Positions 16,683 to 25,640 of a stretch of 64,000 nucleotides of DNA are shown here, in pieces. The DNA lies in assembly GCF_031127875.1 (NCBI RefSeq), contig NZ_JARXIA010000002.1, forward strand, positions 186,001 through 250,000, written 5' to 3'. This stretch comes from Pelagicoccus sp. SDUM812005 (lineage in GTDB: Bacteria > Verrucomicrobiota > Verrucomicrobiia > Opitutales > Opitutaceae). Position 1 is the first letter of the stretch. The number at the start of each line of letters is the position of its first letter. The position numbers and the translations under genes were made by a program. Under the pieces are notes generated by a model. That model saw only the letters and a program-made list of their open reading frames with translations. It did not search any database and was not told where the DNA came from.

Positions 16683-17377
16683 ATTCCCTCACCCGCGACG
16701 ACTGCAGTCGCATCCGTGCCCATGAAAGCCCTAAAGCACAGCAAGCCCACCGCTACCAGAGCTACGACCCGACGCAGGTAGCCGAGCTTCCGCGCGTCCA
16801 TGCGGAGCGAGAGCCATGCCCAGCCTGTCTGAGCAAGCAGCATCAAGGGCATTGTTCCGATCGCGAAACAGAGCATAACCAAAGCGCCTTGCCCTGCCGA
16901 ACCACTCATCGTCGTTGCCCACAACATCAAGTACAAGGGCCCGCAGGGAATCAGGGGCGTGGCGATCCCCAGAGAAAATCCGCGGGCGTGCCCAGAAAGC
17001 CGATACGCCCTCTGCACGATGCCGCGACCGATACCCGACTTCGCCTGCCAACGAGTGACAATGCCATCCAAATTGCAGGCCAAGGCCACGAAGAAGGCCG
17101 CAAGGGCCCAAGGCGCGAAACGCGCTGGATTTTCCCCGACCCAAGAAACGACCCGACTGCCGAGCGCCCCGACCAAGGCGCCCAAGGAAGTGTAGGCAAT
17201 CAAGCGTCCGAGGTGATACACGCCGTGGGATGGCAAAGCCGAGACTCCCTTCTTTTGCCCAATCAAGGCGCAACTCAAGGGACCGCACATTCCCACGCAA
17301 TGCAGGCTCACCAAAGCTCCCGCTATAAAAGCGGCCGCCGGACTGAGCAGCGCGTAAAGGTTGCCGTCGTCGATCAT
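16673..17377 (-). CDS. TauE/SafE-like (UreH/DsbD_2-type) membrane protein of the cbb3 operon
   Basis: A 234-aa protein with six hydrophobic helices and the motif LHCVGMCGPL near residue 26, plus TPLIPCGPLYLML in the second half. These Cys-containing motifs mark the 'sulfite exporter TauE/SafE family' members that sit between ccoG/H and ccoI in many genomes and are thought to handle copper or thiol redox during oxidase maturation. It overlaps the preceding small gene by an ATGA junction and the following ccoI by 10 bp. Confidence 0.85.
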   Translation of the reverse strand: MIDDGNLYALLSPAAAFIAGALVSLHCVGMCGPLSCALIGQKKGVSALPSHGVYHLGRLIAYTSLGALVGALGSRVVSWVGENPARFAPWALAAFFVALACNLDGIVTRWQAKSGIGRGIVQRAYRLSGHARGFSLGIATPLIPCGPLYLMLWATTMSGSAGQGALVMLCFAIGTMPLMLLAQTGWAWLSLRMDARKLGYLRRVVALVAVGLLCFRAFMGTDATAVVAGEGICK

Positions 17378-17532
17378 TGGGACTGCTCCAGCGGGATCGG
17401 TTCCATCGCGTTCTCCGAAGCCACCTTAATCAGAAAATACCAAGCTACGATGACCACCACGAATGCGAGCGTCACCCAAACGCCGAGTGTGCGCCAACCT
17501 CCCCTTACCGATCTCTTTCCTTCTCCCGACAT
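17374..17532 (-). CDS. Small membrane protein at the ccoH position
   Basis: A 52-aa protein (MSGEGKRSVRGGWRTLGVWV...), with one membrane helix (LAFVVVIVAWYFLI) and a short acidic tail. It begins 1 bp after the ccoG stop, and its own stop overlaps the start of the TauE/SafE-like gene (ATGA). In most cbb3 clusters this place holds ccoH/fixH (about 150 aa); here only an anchor-sized protein remains. Homology to CcoH cannot be shown from so short a sequence; the operon position is the main argument. Confidence 0.7.
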   Translation of the reverse strand: MSGEGKRSVRGGWRTLGVWVTLAFVVVIVAWYFLIKVASENAMEPIPLEQSQ

Positions 17533-17533
17533 C

Positions 17534-18943
17534 CTATTTCAGCAGGTTTAAGCTCGGCCCGATGAATTCAAGCGGCCGCTCCATCAAACTCTCTCCTTCT
17601 TCGTCCAAAACGCGAACCGTCATCGAAAACGGCCCCTGGAAGCCGGACTTGTCCACCAGCACGACCACCGGCCGCACCAGGTCGCCATTTCCCGCAATCT
17701 CGAAGGACTGGTCCACGCCCCGCACCGTCACGTCCGATTGCTCCGATTCCAGCGCCAAACGGTAGGTCCCCGCTTCGTTTCGCGTATTGGTCACGCGTAC
17801 CATAAACTGGTTGCGCACCACATCCTGGTCGACGAAGTAGGATGACCCGGGCGCTCTCCACGCCGTGATCGTAGCGTCCCCCAGTCCTTGCAGCGAAAAC
17901 AGCAGCACCGCTGCTCCCACCATCAGCAAGACCGTATACAATACCATGCGCGGACGCACATATTGGGTCTTGCGCCCTTCCAGCCCCTCCATCGAATCGT
18001 AGCGAATCAGGCCGCGCGGACGCTTGAGCCGATCCATAACCGTATCGCACGCGTCGATACAAGCCGAGCAACCGATGCACTCCATCTGCAGACCTTGCCG
18101 AATATCGATGCCCGTCGGACAAACCTGCACGCAACGGTTGCAGTCGATGCAATCCCCCGCGCCTACCGTCTTGGCCTTGCCCCGCGGCTCCCCGCGCTTC
18201 TCGTCGTAGCCGATCACCATCGAATGCTCGTCGATCAAGGCGGACTGCAGGCGTCCATAGGGACAGATCACGATGCAAAGCTGCTCGCGAAACCAAGCGA
18301 AGTTGAAGTACAGCACCGCGGCATATGCAAAAACGAATACAAAGACCTTCCAGTTTTCGGCAGGCGCTTCCCGCATCATGCTCCATAACCCGGGAATCGA
18401 TACGAAGTACGCCATGAACATGTGAGCCAAGGCCAAGGACAGGAAAGCGAAAACAGCGTGCTTGAGCCCTCTCTTCCAAATTCGCTCGAATCCCCAGCCC
18501 GCCGCATCCAGCCGGCGACGCTTCACCGCGTCGCCTTCGATCCAGCGCTCGACGCGACGGTAGACGTGCTCTAGAAAGACGGTCTGCGGACAGGCCCAGC
18601 CGCACCAAATGCGCCCCAGCAAGGCCGTTACGTAAAAGAGCCCGAAGCCCAAGCCCGAAATAAGGAAGAAGGCCAGCCAAAGGTCTTGGGACGCGAAGGT
18701 CATTCCCAGGAAATGGAACCGCATGGCGTCCGTATCCAAAAACAGGGCAGGATATCCGCCCACCTCGATCCAAGGAAGCACCGCGTAAAGGAGGATCAGC
18801 ACATACGCCGTCAAGCGACGCCAGAACGTGAACCGCCCCTTCGCATCCGCGGGATGGATTATGTAGCGTGAACCGTCATCGTTGACCGCGGTGAGCTCAT
18901 CGCGATTCGGAACGTGCTTTTGGGGGCTGCTTGATGTGCTCAT
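17534..18943 (-). CDS. ccoG: CcoG cytochrome c oxidase accessory protein
   Basis: A 469-aa membrane-bound iron-sulfur protein implicated in copper reduction for cbb3 oxidase assembly (RdxA/FixG family). It has several N-terminal TM helices with the CGWACPQTVF motif, two 4Fe-4S clusters (CIDCNRCVQVCPTGID and CIGCSACIDACD), one more TM and a C-terminal Ig-like FixG domain (~360-469). Full length for the family. Located 55 bp after ccoP and tightly followed by the small ccoH-position gene. Confidence 0.95.
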   Translation of the reverse strand: MSTSSSPQKHVPNRDELTAVNDDGSRYIIHPADAKGRFTFWRRLTAYVLILLYAVLPWIEVGGYPALFLDTDAMRFHFLGMTFASQDLWLAFFLISGLGFGLFYVTALLGRIWCGWACPQTVFLEHVYRRVERWIEGDAVKRRRLDAAGWGFERIWKRGLKHAVFAFLSLALAHMFMAYFVSIPGLWSMMREAPAENWKVFVFVFAYAAVLYFNFAWFREQLCIVICPYGRLQSALIDEHSMVIGYDEKRGEPRGKAKTVGAGDCIDCNRCVQVCPTGIDIRQGLQMECIGCSACIDACDTVMDRLKRPRGLIRYDSMEGLEGRKTQYVRPRMVLYTVLLMVGAAVLLFSLQGLGDATITAWRAPGSSYFVDQDVVRNQFMVRVTNTRNEAGTYRLALESEQSDVTVRGVDQSFEIAGNGDLVRPVVVLVDKSGFQGPFSMTVRVLDEEGESLMERPLEFIGPSLNLLK

Positions 18944-18998
18944 TAGATGGCTGAATTCGAGAGGACGAGTGGCTTTCCGTCCTCTCCTTCCCTTTGAT

Positions 18999-19526
18999 CT
19001 ACTTGGCTTGCTTGCTCACGAGGAAGGCCACCACTTGGTTGACCTTCTCCTCGCCTAACACCGGCCCCCAAGGAGGCATGCCGGCCGTGGCCACCCCTTC
19101 GACGACGATCTTCTGGATATCGAGCGGCTGGCCGCCGTGCTTCCAATCGGCGTCGTTAAGCGGCAAGCCGATCCCGCCTTCGAGGTTCTGCCCATGGCAA
19201 GCCGAACAGTTTTGCGTATAGATCAGCTGACCGGCGGAAACGATGTCCGGATCCTTGGCCATTACGGCGAAGGTATCGTTGTCGATGACGCCCGCTTCGG
19301 CCTTGGCCTTGGCGACGACCTCGTCGATCTCGGCCAAAGCCGCCTCCAATTCCTGCTCCTGGTCGAGGCCCATGCTCGCCTTTTGGTAGTAGACCCAGTA
19401 GGCGATCGAAAAGGCAATGGTCGCGTAGAGGGTAAAAAGCCACCAGTTCGGCAAGCTCTTGTCGAACTCCTCGATTCCGTCGAAGGTATGCTCGCGGATT
19501 TTTTCTTCCTTCGGTGTCTGACTCAT
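18999..19526 (-). CDS. ccoP: cbb3 oxidase subunit III (CcoP), short one-heme form
   Basis: A 175-aa membrane-anchored c-type cytochrome. The N-terminal FixP-type domain contains the helix WWLFTLYATIAFSIAYWVYY; the C-terminal cytochrome domain has a single heme site NCSACHG and a likely axial Met in TAGMPPWG. Classical CcoP is about 300 aa with two hemes, so this one carries half the usual heme content. A strong ribosome-binding site (AGGAG) precedes the ATG. Confidence 0.9.
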   Translation of the reverse strand: MSQTPKEEKIREHTFDGIEEFDKSLPNWWLFTLYATIAFSIAYWVYYQKASMGLDQEQELEAALAEIDEVVAKAKAEAGVIDNDTFAVMAKDPDIVSAGQLIYTQNCSACHGQNLEGGIGLPLNDADWKHGGQPLDIQKIVVEGVATAGMPPWGPVLGEEKVNQVVAFLVSKQAK

Positions 19527-19563
19527 ATTAAAAATCTCCTGTAGGTTATTTCTCGATACAGCT

Positions 19564-19719
19564 CTAGTCGTCGAGCGGCATGCGGCTGGCCTTGCTGCTT
19601 TCCGCCTTGCCCATCTTCAGCGCCTTCCAAAGGAAGATTCCAAAAGCGAGGAAGAAGAGGACGAAACCGATCTTCGGAAAAAGCGTTTGCCACTCAGTGT
19701 ATTCAACTCGTTGAAACAT
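19564..19719 (-). CDS. ccoQ: CcoQ-like small subunit of cbb3 oxidase
   Basis: A 51-aa single-TM protein (MFQRVEYTEWQTLFPKIG..., helix FVLFFLAFGIFLWKAL) lying between ccoNO and ccoP, the usual ccoQ position. CcoQ stabilises the oxidase complex. A clear AGGAAGGAG ribosome-binding site stands before the ATG. Sequence conservation in CcoQ is low; size, helix and position support the call. Confidence 0.85.
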   Translation of the reverse strand: MFQRVEYTEWQTLFPKIGFVLFFLAFGIFLWKALKMGKAESSKASRMPLDD

Positions 19720-19734
19720 GATGCCTTCTCCTTC

Positions 19735-22035
19735 CTACTTGTTGGCGACTTGCTCCTGCACGTCCATCGACTTGCCGAGCTGTTGCAGATAGGCGATCAA
19801 GGCTACGATCTGCGTATCCGCATCGACCTCCTTGCCGCGAAATTCGAGGTTTTCCTTGATCGCTTTGGCCTGGGCCTTGGCAGCCGCATCGATCTCGGCA
19901 GGCGACCAATCCGGGAACGGCACCCCGAGCATCTTCTGGGCGTTGATCTTGGCCGGAAGGGAACCGTAGTCGGTAAACTTTTCAGCGAGCCAAGGGTAGT
20001 TCGGCATGTTCGAACCGGGCGAGGTGCTGCGCGGATTGATCATGTGGTCGAAGTGCCAGTCGTCCTGGTACTTGCTGCCGAGTCGAGCGAGGTCCGGCCC
20101 CGTGCGCTTGGAGCCCCACTGGTAGGGATGGTCGTAGATCGACTCCCCGAGACGGCTGTAGTCGCCGTAGCGCTTCACCTCCGCCACGAAGGGACGGATC
20201 TGCTGCGAGTGGCAATTGTAGCAGCCCTCGCTGATATAGATATCGCGCCCGGCAAGCTCGAGCGGCGTGTACACCTTCTGCAGCCTGTCCTCCGCAACGC
20301 TGGCCTTGTCGATATTCACCAGCGGCACGATCTGCACCACGCCGCCAACCGCAGCGGACAGCAGGGCCAACACCGTGAACGGCATAGCGTTCTCCAGCAG
20401 CTTGTCATACCACTGGGCAAAGCTGTCGCCGCTGCGCGTGAAATGAACCACGCAACTCATGATCACGACAATGGTCGCGCCCATACCGAACAATTCCAGC
20501 AGTCCATCCGAAAAAAGCCAGACGCAGGAAAAGACGACCAGTCCCGCCGAGTAAAGGAAGGCAGGATGCATCACCGCTCCGATAAGCCCCAGCTTCTTCG
20601 CGTCGTCCTTCGCCGCGGAAACTTCGCACACGCCGTTAACCGCTTCGCCAGACTGCACTGTCTTCCAAATGTTGTAGGCCATCAGGATGAAGCCCACCAA
20701 GTAGATGCCGCCCCCCACCACGCGAGTCAGCATCAAGGGACGGATCGACTGCAGCGTTTCCAGGAAATTTGGATACGCGAGGATTCCCTTGGCATCCGCG
20801 TTGTTAAGCATGAGTCCCTGCGTGATGCCAGACACCCACATGGACGCCACGTAAAGCAAGATTCCCACGAGCCCGAGCCAGAAGTGCATGTTGGCCATAG
20901 GCACGGAGTAGAGCTTCGTCTTCCAAAGGCGAGGCGCCAGGAAGTAGAACATACCCGCCGCCATGAAGCCGTTCCAACCCAGCGTGCCCGCGTGGACGTG
21001 GCCAATGATCCAGTCCGTATAGTGAGCCAGAGCGTTGACGGAACGGATCGAAAGCAAGGGCCCCTCGAAAGTAGCCATGCCGTAGAAAGTCACCCCGGCA
21101 GCAAAGAACTTAAGCACCGGATCCGTGCGCAGCTTGTCCCAAGCCCCGCGCAGCGTGAGCAAACCGTTCAGCATCCCACCCCAAGACGGTGCCCAAAGCA
21201 TCAAGCTGAAAATCATGCCGAGCTGCTGCAGCCAACCGGGCAACGCCGTGTAGAGCAAGTGGTGAGGCCCCGCCCAGATGTAAATGAACACCAGCGACCA
21301 AAAGTGGACCACCGAGAGGCGATAGGAATAGACCGGACGGTCCGCCGCCTTCGGCATGTAGTAGTACATGATCCCAAGGATCGGCGTGGTCAGAAAGAAG
21401 GCCACCGCGTTGTGCCCGTACCACCACTGCACCAGCGCGTCCTGAACGCCTCCAAAGATTGGATACGAATGCAAAAGTCCGGTCGGAATCGAAAGGTGGT
21501 TAACGATGTAGAGCATCGCCACCGTCATGATCGTGGCGATGTAGAACCAGATCGCCACGTAGAGCGAACGTTCGTTGCGCTTGGCAAGGGTCAGGAAGAA
21601 GTTGATCGCGAAGACGACCCAGATCAGGGCCACCGCGATGTTGATCGGCCAAATCAGCTCCGCGTACTCCTTGCCGCGGGTGAATCCCAGCGGCAGCGTA
21701 ATCGCCGCCGAAAGGATAATGAGCTGCCACCCCCAAAAGTGAACCTTGGAGAGCAGGTCCGAGCCGAGACGGGCCTTCACCAGTCGCTGCGTCGAGTGGT
21801 AGATGCCGGCGAACATCATGTTGCCCACGAAGGCGAAGATGACCGCATTGGTGTGCAAGGGACGCAAACGCCCAAAGGTCAGCCACTCCGTATTGAAATT
21901 GAGGAAATGGAAGTTTAGCTGGGCGGCAACGACGAGGCCTACCAACATGCCCACGATGCCCCAAAAGATGGAAGCTATCATGAACAGGCGCACGGTCTGG
22001 TCGTCGTACTCGATTACTCGTTTCTGATCGGACAT
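19735..22035 (-). CDS. ccoNO: Fused cbb3 cytochrome c oxidase subunits I and II (CcoNO)
   Basis: Catalytic core of the high-affinity cbb3 terminal oxidase. A 766-aa fusion: residues ~1-480 are the CcoN heme-copper subunit with 12 or more TM helices and conserved segments such as IWPINIAVALIWVVFAINFF and IIGHVHAGTLGWNGFMAAGM; after a further hydrophobic stretch, residues ~560-766 are CcoO with one heme c site (GCYNCHSQQIRPF). The split form is the norm in proteobacteria. The ATG at 22035 (MSDQKRVIEYDD) is preferred over an earlier start at 22092, which would add a non-conserved proline-rich tail overlapping ccoS. Confidence 0.95.
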   Translation of the reverse strand: MSDQKRVIEYDDQTVRLFMIASIFWGIVGMLVGLVVAAQLNFHFLNFNTEWLTFGRLRPLHTNAVIFAFVGNMMFAGIYHSTQRLVKARLGSDLLSKVHFWGWQLIILSAAITLPLGFTRGKEYAELIWPINIAVALIWVVFAINFFLTLAKRNERSLYVAIWFYIATIMTVAMLYIVNHLSIPTGLLHSYPIFGGVQDALVQWWYGHNAVAFFLTTPILGIMYYYMPKAADRPVYSYRLSVVHFWSLVFIYIWAGPHHLLYTALPGWLQQLGMIFSLMLWAPSWGGMLNGLLTLRGAWDKLRTDPVLKFFAAGVTFYGMATFEGPLLSIRSVNALAHYTDWIIGHVHAGTLGWNGFMAAGMFYFLAPRLWKTKLYSVPMANMHFWLGLVGILLYVASMWVSGITQGLMLNNADAKGILAYPNFLETLQSIRPLMLTRVVGGGIYLVGFILMAYNIWKTVQSGEAVNGVCEVSAAKDDAKKLGLIGAVMHPAFLYSAGLVVFSCVWLFSDGLLELFGMGATIVVIMSCVVHFTRSGDSFAQWYDKLLENAMPFTVLALLSAAVGGVVQIVPLVNIDKASVAEDRLQKVYTPLELAGRDIYISEGCYNCHSQQIRPFVAEVKRYGDYSRLGESIYDHPYQWGSKRTGPDLARLGSKYQDDWHFDHMINPRSTSPGSNMPNYPWLAEKFTDYGSLPAKINAQKMLGVPFPDWSPAEIDAAAKAQAKAIKENLEFRGKEVDADTQIVALIAYLQQLGKSMDVQEQVANK

Positions 22036-22094
22036 AAAGGTCAGTGGGTTAGGAGGAGGTGTTCGCTTATCGAAAAATTGAGGTCGGACCAAAA

Positions 22095-22259
22095 CTAGCG
22101 ACGATTCCGGTGGCTCACCGTGCGCTCCTCCGCCAAAGGCATCAGGCTGTCGCGCTCCGGACTGCTCCAGTTGGCCGAGCGACGCGTGAACGCGAAGAAC
22201 GCCAGGGCGAGGCCGACAAGGATCAGACCGATGAAGACGGTGAGGAAGAGGACGTTCAT
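22095..22259 (-). CDS. ccoS: CcoS-like cbb3 maturation protein
   Basis: A 54-aa protein starting MNVLFLTVFIGLILVGLALA, one N-terminal TM helix followed by a short soluble tail (FTRRSANWSSPERDS). This is the typical size and layout of CcoS, required for cofactor insertion into CcoN. It is the first gene of the operon, 59 bp before ccoNO. In other bacteria ccoS usually stands near ccoI at the end of the cluster, so the order is unusual. No FNR/ANR box could be recognised in the 290 bp upstream. Confidence 0.8.
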   Translation of the reverse strand: MNVLFLTVFIGLILVGLALAFFAFTRRSANWSSPERDSLMPLAEERTVSHRNRR

Positions 22260-22547
22260 TTCGCTGGCAGTAGCTTGGCTAATTCTATCGGTTAGTTATT
22301 TTACTATTAAATACCTTTATTTCTTTTATTGCTGGAAAAGTTCGCGGATCAAGCCTTAAGCGCGGATAATTGAAGATAAACAGGTCGTTAATTAACCCTT
22401 CTTATGGGCGGCATGCACCCAAGTGTTGGAAACGAACGGCGGCCGGCCGCTCTCCGCTGCCCTTCCAGCGGGCGTAAAAGCAGCGACCGCGGAGCAGAGC
22501 TTCCCTTCGGAGCGAGGGGGGGAAAGCGAGGCAGCGCGGCTCCCGCC
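22260..22547. promoter_or_regulatory. Upstream region of the cbb3 operon
   Basis: AT-rich from 22280 to 22400 (for example ttattttactattaaatacctttatttcttttatt), consistent with a promoter for the minus-strand oxidase operon. No clear TTGAT-N4-ATCAA site is present. The part from 22410 to 22547 is GC-rich, with several self-complementary blocks after the stop of the neighbouring hypothetical gene. Confidence 0.4.
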
Positions 22548-23303
22548 TCAGCGATCCATCACGAGGGAGAGCAAATAGCCATTGTCTCCCATCTTCTGCA
22601 GCAGGCAATCTACGATGCCGCTGTCCTGGAAAAAGCAAAACACCATGCTCTCGTTGCGATAGCTCAAGGTGTTCATCGTTTCGCGAAGCCGTATGGCTCC
22701 CTGCAGGTAGTCCCAGTGGGACTGCGGAAAATAGTCGTCGACCCGCTTCGAGGCAGGGAAATGCATGTCGCAAAAATCGCGAGCCAGGCTGGAAGCGGAC
22801 TCCAGTCGCCCTTCCCCATCTAGAAAGAACGACACCACCCCCATTCGGCCGCGGACCGACATGAGCTCCACCACCTTGTCCCGGACCGTATTGCAGAACA
22901 CGGTCTTGGCGCACATCAGCAGCTCCGAAAACTGGCTGCGCGGCTGCCAGTCGCGATCCTCTTCCCCGCCGCCAATCGGGCGAAACAAGTGCACGTCGAG
23001 ACTCACCCGCAGGCCTACCGTGAGCGAAAGCAGCACCTCGTTGGCCGCGATCTCCCGCACCTCGATCCGATCCAGGCAATCGATCGTCTCCGCCCCCACA
23101 TAGTCCGGCCGCAGCTGGATGACCACGTCCTCCAAGTCGTAGGCCCGCATCAAGTAGGTCTTCAAGTCCCCCCAGTCGCTGAAGGTCGCGCACTCGTTGG
23201 GGCAAACGCTTTTCCCGCCCGCGCCGCTTCGCATCGAGCGCTTTTCGGTTGCGGCTCCCTGCAACGGGCCCGCCATTTTCGAGTATCGAGTCTGAAATTC
23301 CAT
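22548..23303 (-). CDS. Hypothetical cytoplasmic protein
   Basis: A 251-aa protein from the ATG at 23303 (a TTG at 23348 would add 15 residues). No signal peptide or TM helix. The C-terminal half (GVVSFFLDGEGRLESASSLAR, then DYFPQSHW and ESMVFCFFQD) has the alternating pattern of a PAS-like sensor domain, but no DNA-binding domain follows. Upstream of the cbb3 operon on the same strand, separated by 290 bp. Function unknown; I do not recognise the family. Confidence 0.6.
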   Translation of the reverse strand: MEFQTRYSKMAGPLQGAATEKRSMRSGAGGKSVCPNECATFSDWGDLKTYLMRAYDLEDVVIQLRPDYVGAETIDCLDRIEVREIAANEVLLSLTVGLRVSLDVHLFRPIGGGEEDRDWQPRSQFSELLMCAKTVFCNTVRDKVVELMSVRGRMGVVSFFLDGEGRLESASSLARDFCDMHFPASKRVDDYFPQSHWDYLQGAIRLRETMNTLSYRNESMVFCFFQDSGIVDCLLQKMGDNGYLLSLVMDR

Positions 23304-23500
23304 ATCAGGGTGCCCCGAAGGACGCTTGCCAGTCCCGAACAACCGCAAGGAATTTCCGCAGCCCTCGGGAACTTGGACGTAAAAGTTGGATCCCCTATCA
23401 TTCGGCGATTCCCGTAGTCGTGTCGAGAACCTTCTCTCTATTTACCTAGGTAAGTTTATTAATAGGTATCGAGAAGTGCATGAACCAAACTGCGAAACGA

Positions 23501-24361
23501 CTACTTGACCGCCTTTACGAAGCGAGGGCGACCGCTCCAGTCCTCCACCCCCTCCGCGCTGGCATAGCCCTGCGTCTTGCAGAGCTCCAGCAGCGGCTCG
23601 CGGTGCAGGATCCCCGTTTCCAGCCAAAGGACTCCGCCCGGCTTCAGACGGGAATAGCTGCCGCTCACGATCTGCTCCAAGTCGCTCAAACCTTCCTTTT
23701 CGGCAAACAAGGCCGAACGGGGCTCGAAATCCTTCACCTCCGGCTCAGCCGTCTCCATCTCCTCGTCCGTCAGGTATGGCGGATTGGATACGATCAAGTC
23801 GAATTCCCCTTCCGGATCGAAATCGGTAAACCAATCGGAAAGCACGAAGGACACCCGGTTCTGCAAGCCACAGCCCAGGGCATTTTCCTGGGCGAGCTCC
23901 AAGGCGTCGCGGCTCGCGTCCACCGCAAACACCTCCGCTCGCGGCAAAGCGAACGCCAGGGCGAGCGCGATCGCGCCGCTGCCCGTACCCAAATCCACGA
24001 TACGGTACTCCCCGTCGTTTTCGCCCAAGCTCCCCAGCGAGAGCTCCACCAGCTGCTCCGTCTCCGGACGCGGGATCAAGGCTCGCTGGTCCACCTTCAG
24101 CTCCAGCTCGTGAAAAGGGGTCGTACCTAGAATATATTGCAACGGCTCTCGCTTCGCCCGCCGCGCCACCTTGGAACGCATGTCGGCCAGCTCCGCTTCC
24201 TTGAGCGGACGGTCGAACTGCATGTACAGCTTCATGCGATCCATGCCCAGCGAGGAGGCGATCAGCCACTCCGCGTTGAGCCGGGCGCTCTCCACCCCCT
24301 TGCCTTCGAGGAAGGCAGAGCTACGCTGGATCACGTCCAGCACTGTCAACATTTCAGGCAT
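23501..24361 (-). CDS. prmC: Release factor glutamine methyltransferase PrmC (HemK)
   Basis: N5-methylates the glutamine of the GGQ motif in class I release factors. The 286-aa protein has the N-terminal helical RF-binding domain (1-80), the SAM-binding DLGTGSG (123-129) and the catalytic NPPY motif (193-196). It follows prfA by 27 bp on the same strand, the classic prfA-prmC operon that pairs enzyme and substrate. Confidence 0.95.
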   Translation of the reverse strand: MPEMLTVLDVIQRSSAFLEGKGVESARLNAEWLIASSLGMDRMKLYMQFDRPLKEAELADMRSKVARRAKREPLQYILGTTPFHELELKVDQRALIPRPETEQLVELSLGSLGENDGEYRIVDLGTGSGAIALALAFALPRAEVFAVDASRDALELAQENALGCGLQNRVSFVLSDWFTDFDPEGEFDLIVSNPPYLTDEEMETAEPEVKDFEPRSALFAEKEGLSDLEQIVSGSYSRLKPGGVLWLETGILHREPLLELCKTQGYASAEGVEDWSGRPRFVKAVK

Positions 24362-24388
24362 CTTGGTCGGGAGGCTAGCGTATCCAGA

Positions 24389-25486
24389 TCACTTGGACCT
24401 GGTCGAACTCATCAAAGCGTCGATCTTCAGGCGCATGTCCTCCGCCTCCAGCGTTTCGAGGATCTCGTCCATCTCGCCTTCCATAACTGCCGGCAAGCTA
24501 TGCAAGGTGAGGCCGATACGGTGGTCGGTCAGGCGGCTCTGGGGAAAATTGTAGGTACGGATACGCTCGCTGCGGTCTCCGGTGCCGACCTGCTTCTTGC
24601 GGTTCTCCGCGTACTTGGCCCGCTCCTCCTCCTGCTTCACTTGCAAGATGCGCGAGTAGAGAACCTTCATGGCCTTGGCCCGGTTCTTGATCTGGGAACG
24701 CTCGTCCGCGCAATAAACCGTGATCCCGGTCGGCTTGTGCACGATGTTGATCGCCGAGTCGGTCGTATTGACGTGCTGGCCGCCGGCGCCGCTGGCGCGG
24801 GTCGCCGTGATCTCCAGGTCCTGCGGATTGATCTCCACGTCGACCTCCTCCGCTTCGGGCAAAACCGCAACCGTCACCGTCGAGGTGTGGATACGTCCCT
24901 GCGACTCGGTTTCCGGTACCCGCTGCACGCGGTGCACGCCGCTCTCGAGCTTCAGCTTCTTGTAAACCTCTTCCCCGCTGATGGAGAAAATCACTTCCTT
25001 GTAGCCGTCGATGCCGCTCTCGCTGGCGCTCATCTGCTCCACGCGCCAGCCCTTGCGTTCCGCCAGCCGCGAATACATGCGGTACAGGTCCGCCGCGAAG
25101 AGCGACGCTTCGTCGCCGCCTGCTCCAGCCCGGATTTCCACGATCGTATTGCGGGAGTCGGTTTCGTCCGGCGGGATCATGGCAGCGAGGATCTTCTCCT
25201 CCAGCTTCTCGATCTTCTCCTCCAGCTCCGGAATTTCCATTTCCGCCAGCTCCTTCAGCTCCGCGTCCGCCGCAGCGTCGTCCATCATCTCCTTGTTGTC
25301 GGCGAGATCCGTCTTCGCCTTCTCCAAAGCCGCATAGTCCTCGATCAACTGACGCAACTTCATGTGTTCGCGGGAAAGCGCAGCGGAACGTCGAGCGTCG
25401 CTGTAGAAGTCAGGCGCGTTCATCAAGCCGTCGATCTCTTCGACGCGCGCTTTAAAAGGGGAAATATCTGGAAGCTTGATAGCCAT
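24389..25486 (-). CDS. prfA: Peptide chain release factor 1
   Basis: Terminates translation at UAA and UAG. 365 aa, full length. It has the RF-1 core [20 protein letters not shown], the RF1-type decoding region around [20 protein letters not shown] and the catalytic GGQ in [18 protein letters not shown] at 25486 ([10 protein letters not shown]) is the natural start; an upstream in-frame start at 25576 would give an unusual 30-residue extension. Co-transcribed with prmC. Confidence 0.96.
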   Translation of the reverse strand: MAIKLPDISPFKARVEEIDGLMNAPDFYSDARRSAALSREHMKLRQLIEDYAALEKAKTDLADNKEMMDDAAADAELKELAEMEIPELEEKIEKLEEKILAAMIPPDETDSRNTIVEIRAGAGGDEASLFAADLYRMYSRLAERKGWRVEQMSASESGIDGYKEVIFSISGEEVYKKLKLESGVHRVQRVPETESQGRIHTSTVTVAVLPEAEEVDVEINPQDLEITATRASGAGGQHVNTTDSAINIVHKPTGITVYCADERSQIKNRAKAMKVLYSRILQVKQEEERAKYAENRKKQVGTGDRSERIRTYNFPQSRLTDHRIGLTLHSLPAVMEGEMDEILETLEAEDMRLKIDALMSSTRSK

Positions 25487-25602
25487 AGGAAGTGAGCAAG
25501 GCGCCTCGCGGCAGCCCAATTGTTGAAAAGGACGCAAATCCGTTACCGAAAGCGAGCCACATGGCAAGCGCAGCATTTGCAGATTGCGTCTGCATCCATC
25601 AA

Positions 25603-25640
25603 ATTCACCATTCGCGATTCACCCTTCACTCTTTCTCCAC
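25603..25640 (+). promoter_or_regulatory. A/C/T-rich leader before the HAD gene
   Basis: A purine-poor stretch built of attcacc-like words (attcaccattcgcgattc, then acccttcactctttctccac) runs directly into the GTG start at 25641. A very similar stretch precedes the ATG at 27751. No Shine-Dalgarno sequence is present. This similarity is my reason for choosing the GTG start. Confidence 0.45.

Noticed and set aside
19687-21918. A 743-codon open frame on the plus strand opposite ccoNO
   Set aside because: The minus strand encodes an unmistakable CcoNO oxidase. The plus-strand frame is His/Arg/Gln-rich without domains, a shadow of high-GC codon bias.
22260-22400. FNR/ANR box upstream of the cbb3 operon
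   Set aside because: Only half-sites such as ttgaa and atcaa occur, with wrong spacing; no TTGAT-N4-ATCAA.
24137-25495. A 452-codon plus-strand frame opposite prfA/prmC
   Set aside because: prfA and prmC carry all their diagnostic motifs on the minus strand; the plus frame is Leu/His/Arg-rich and featureless.
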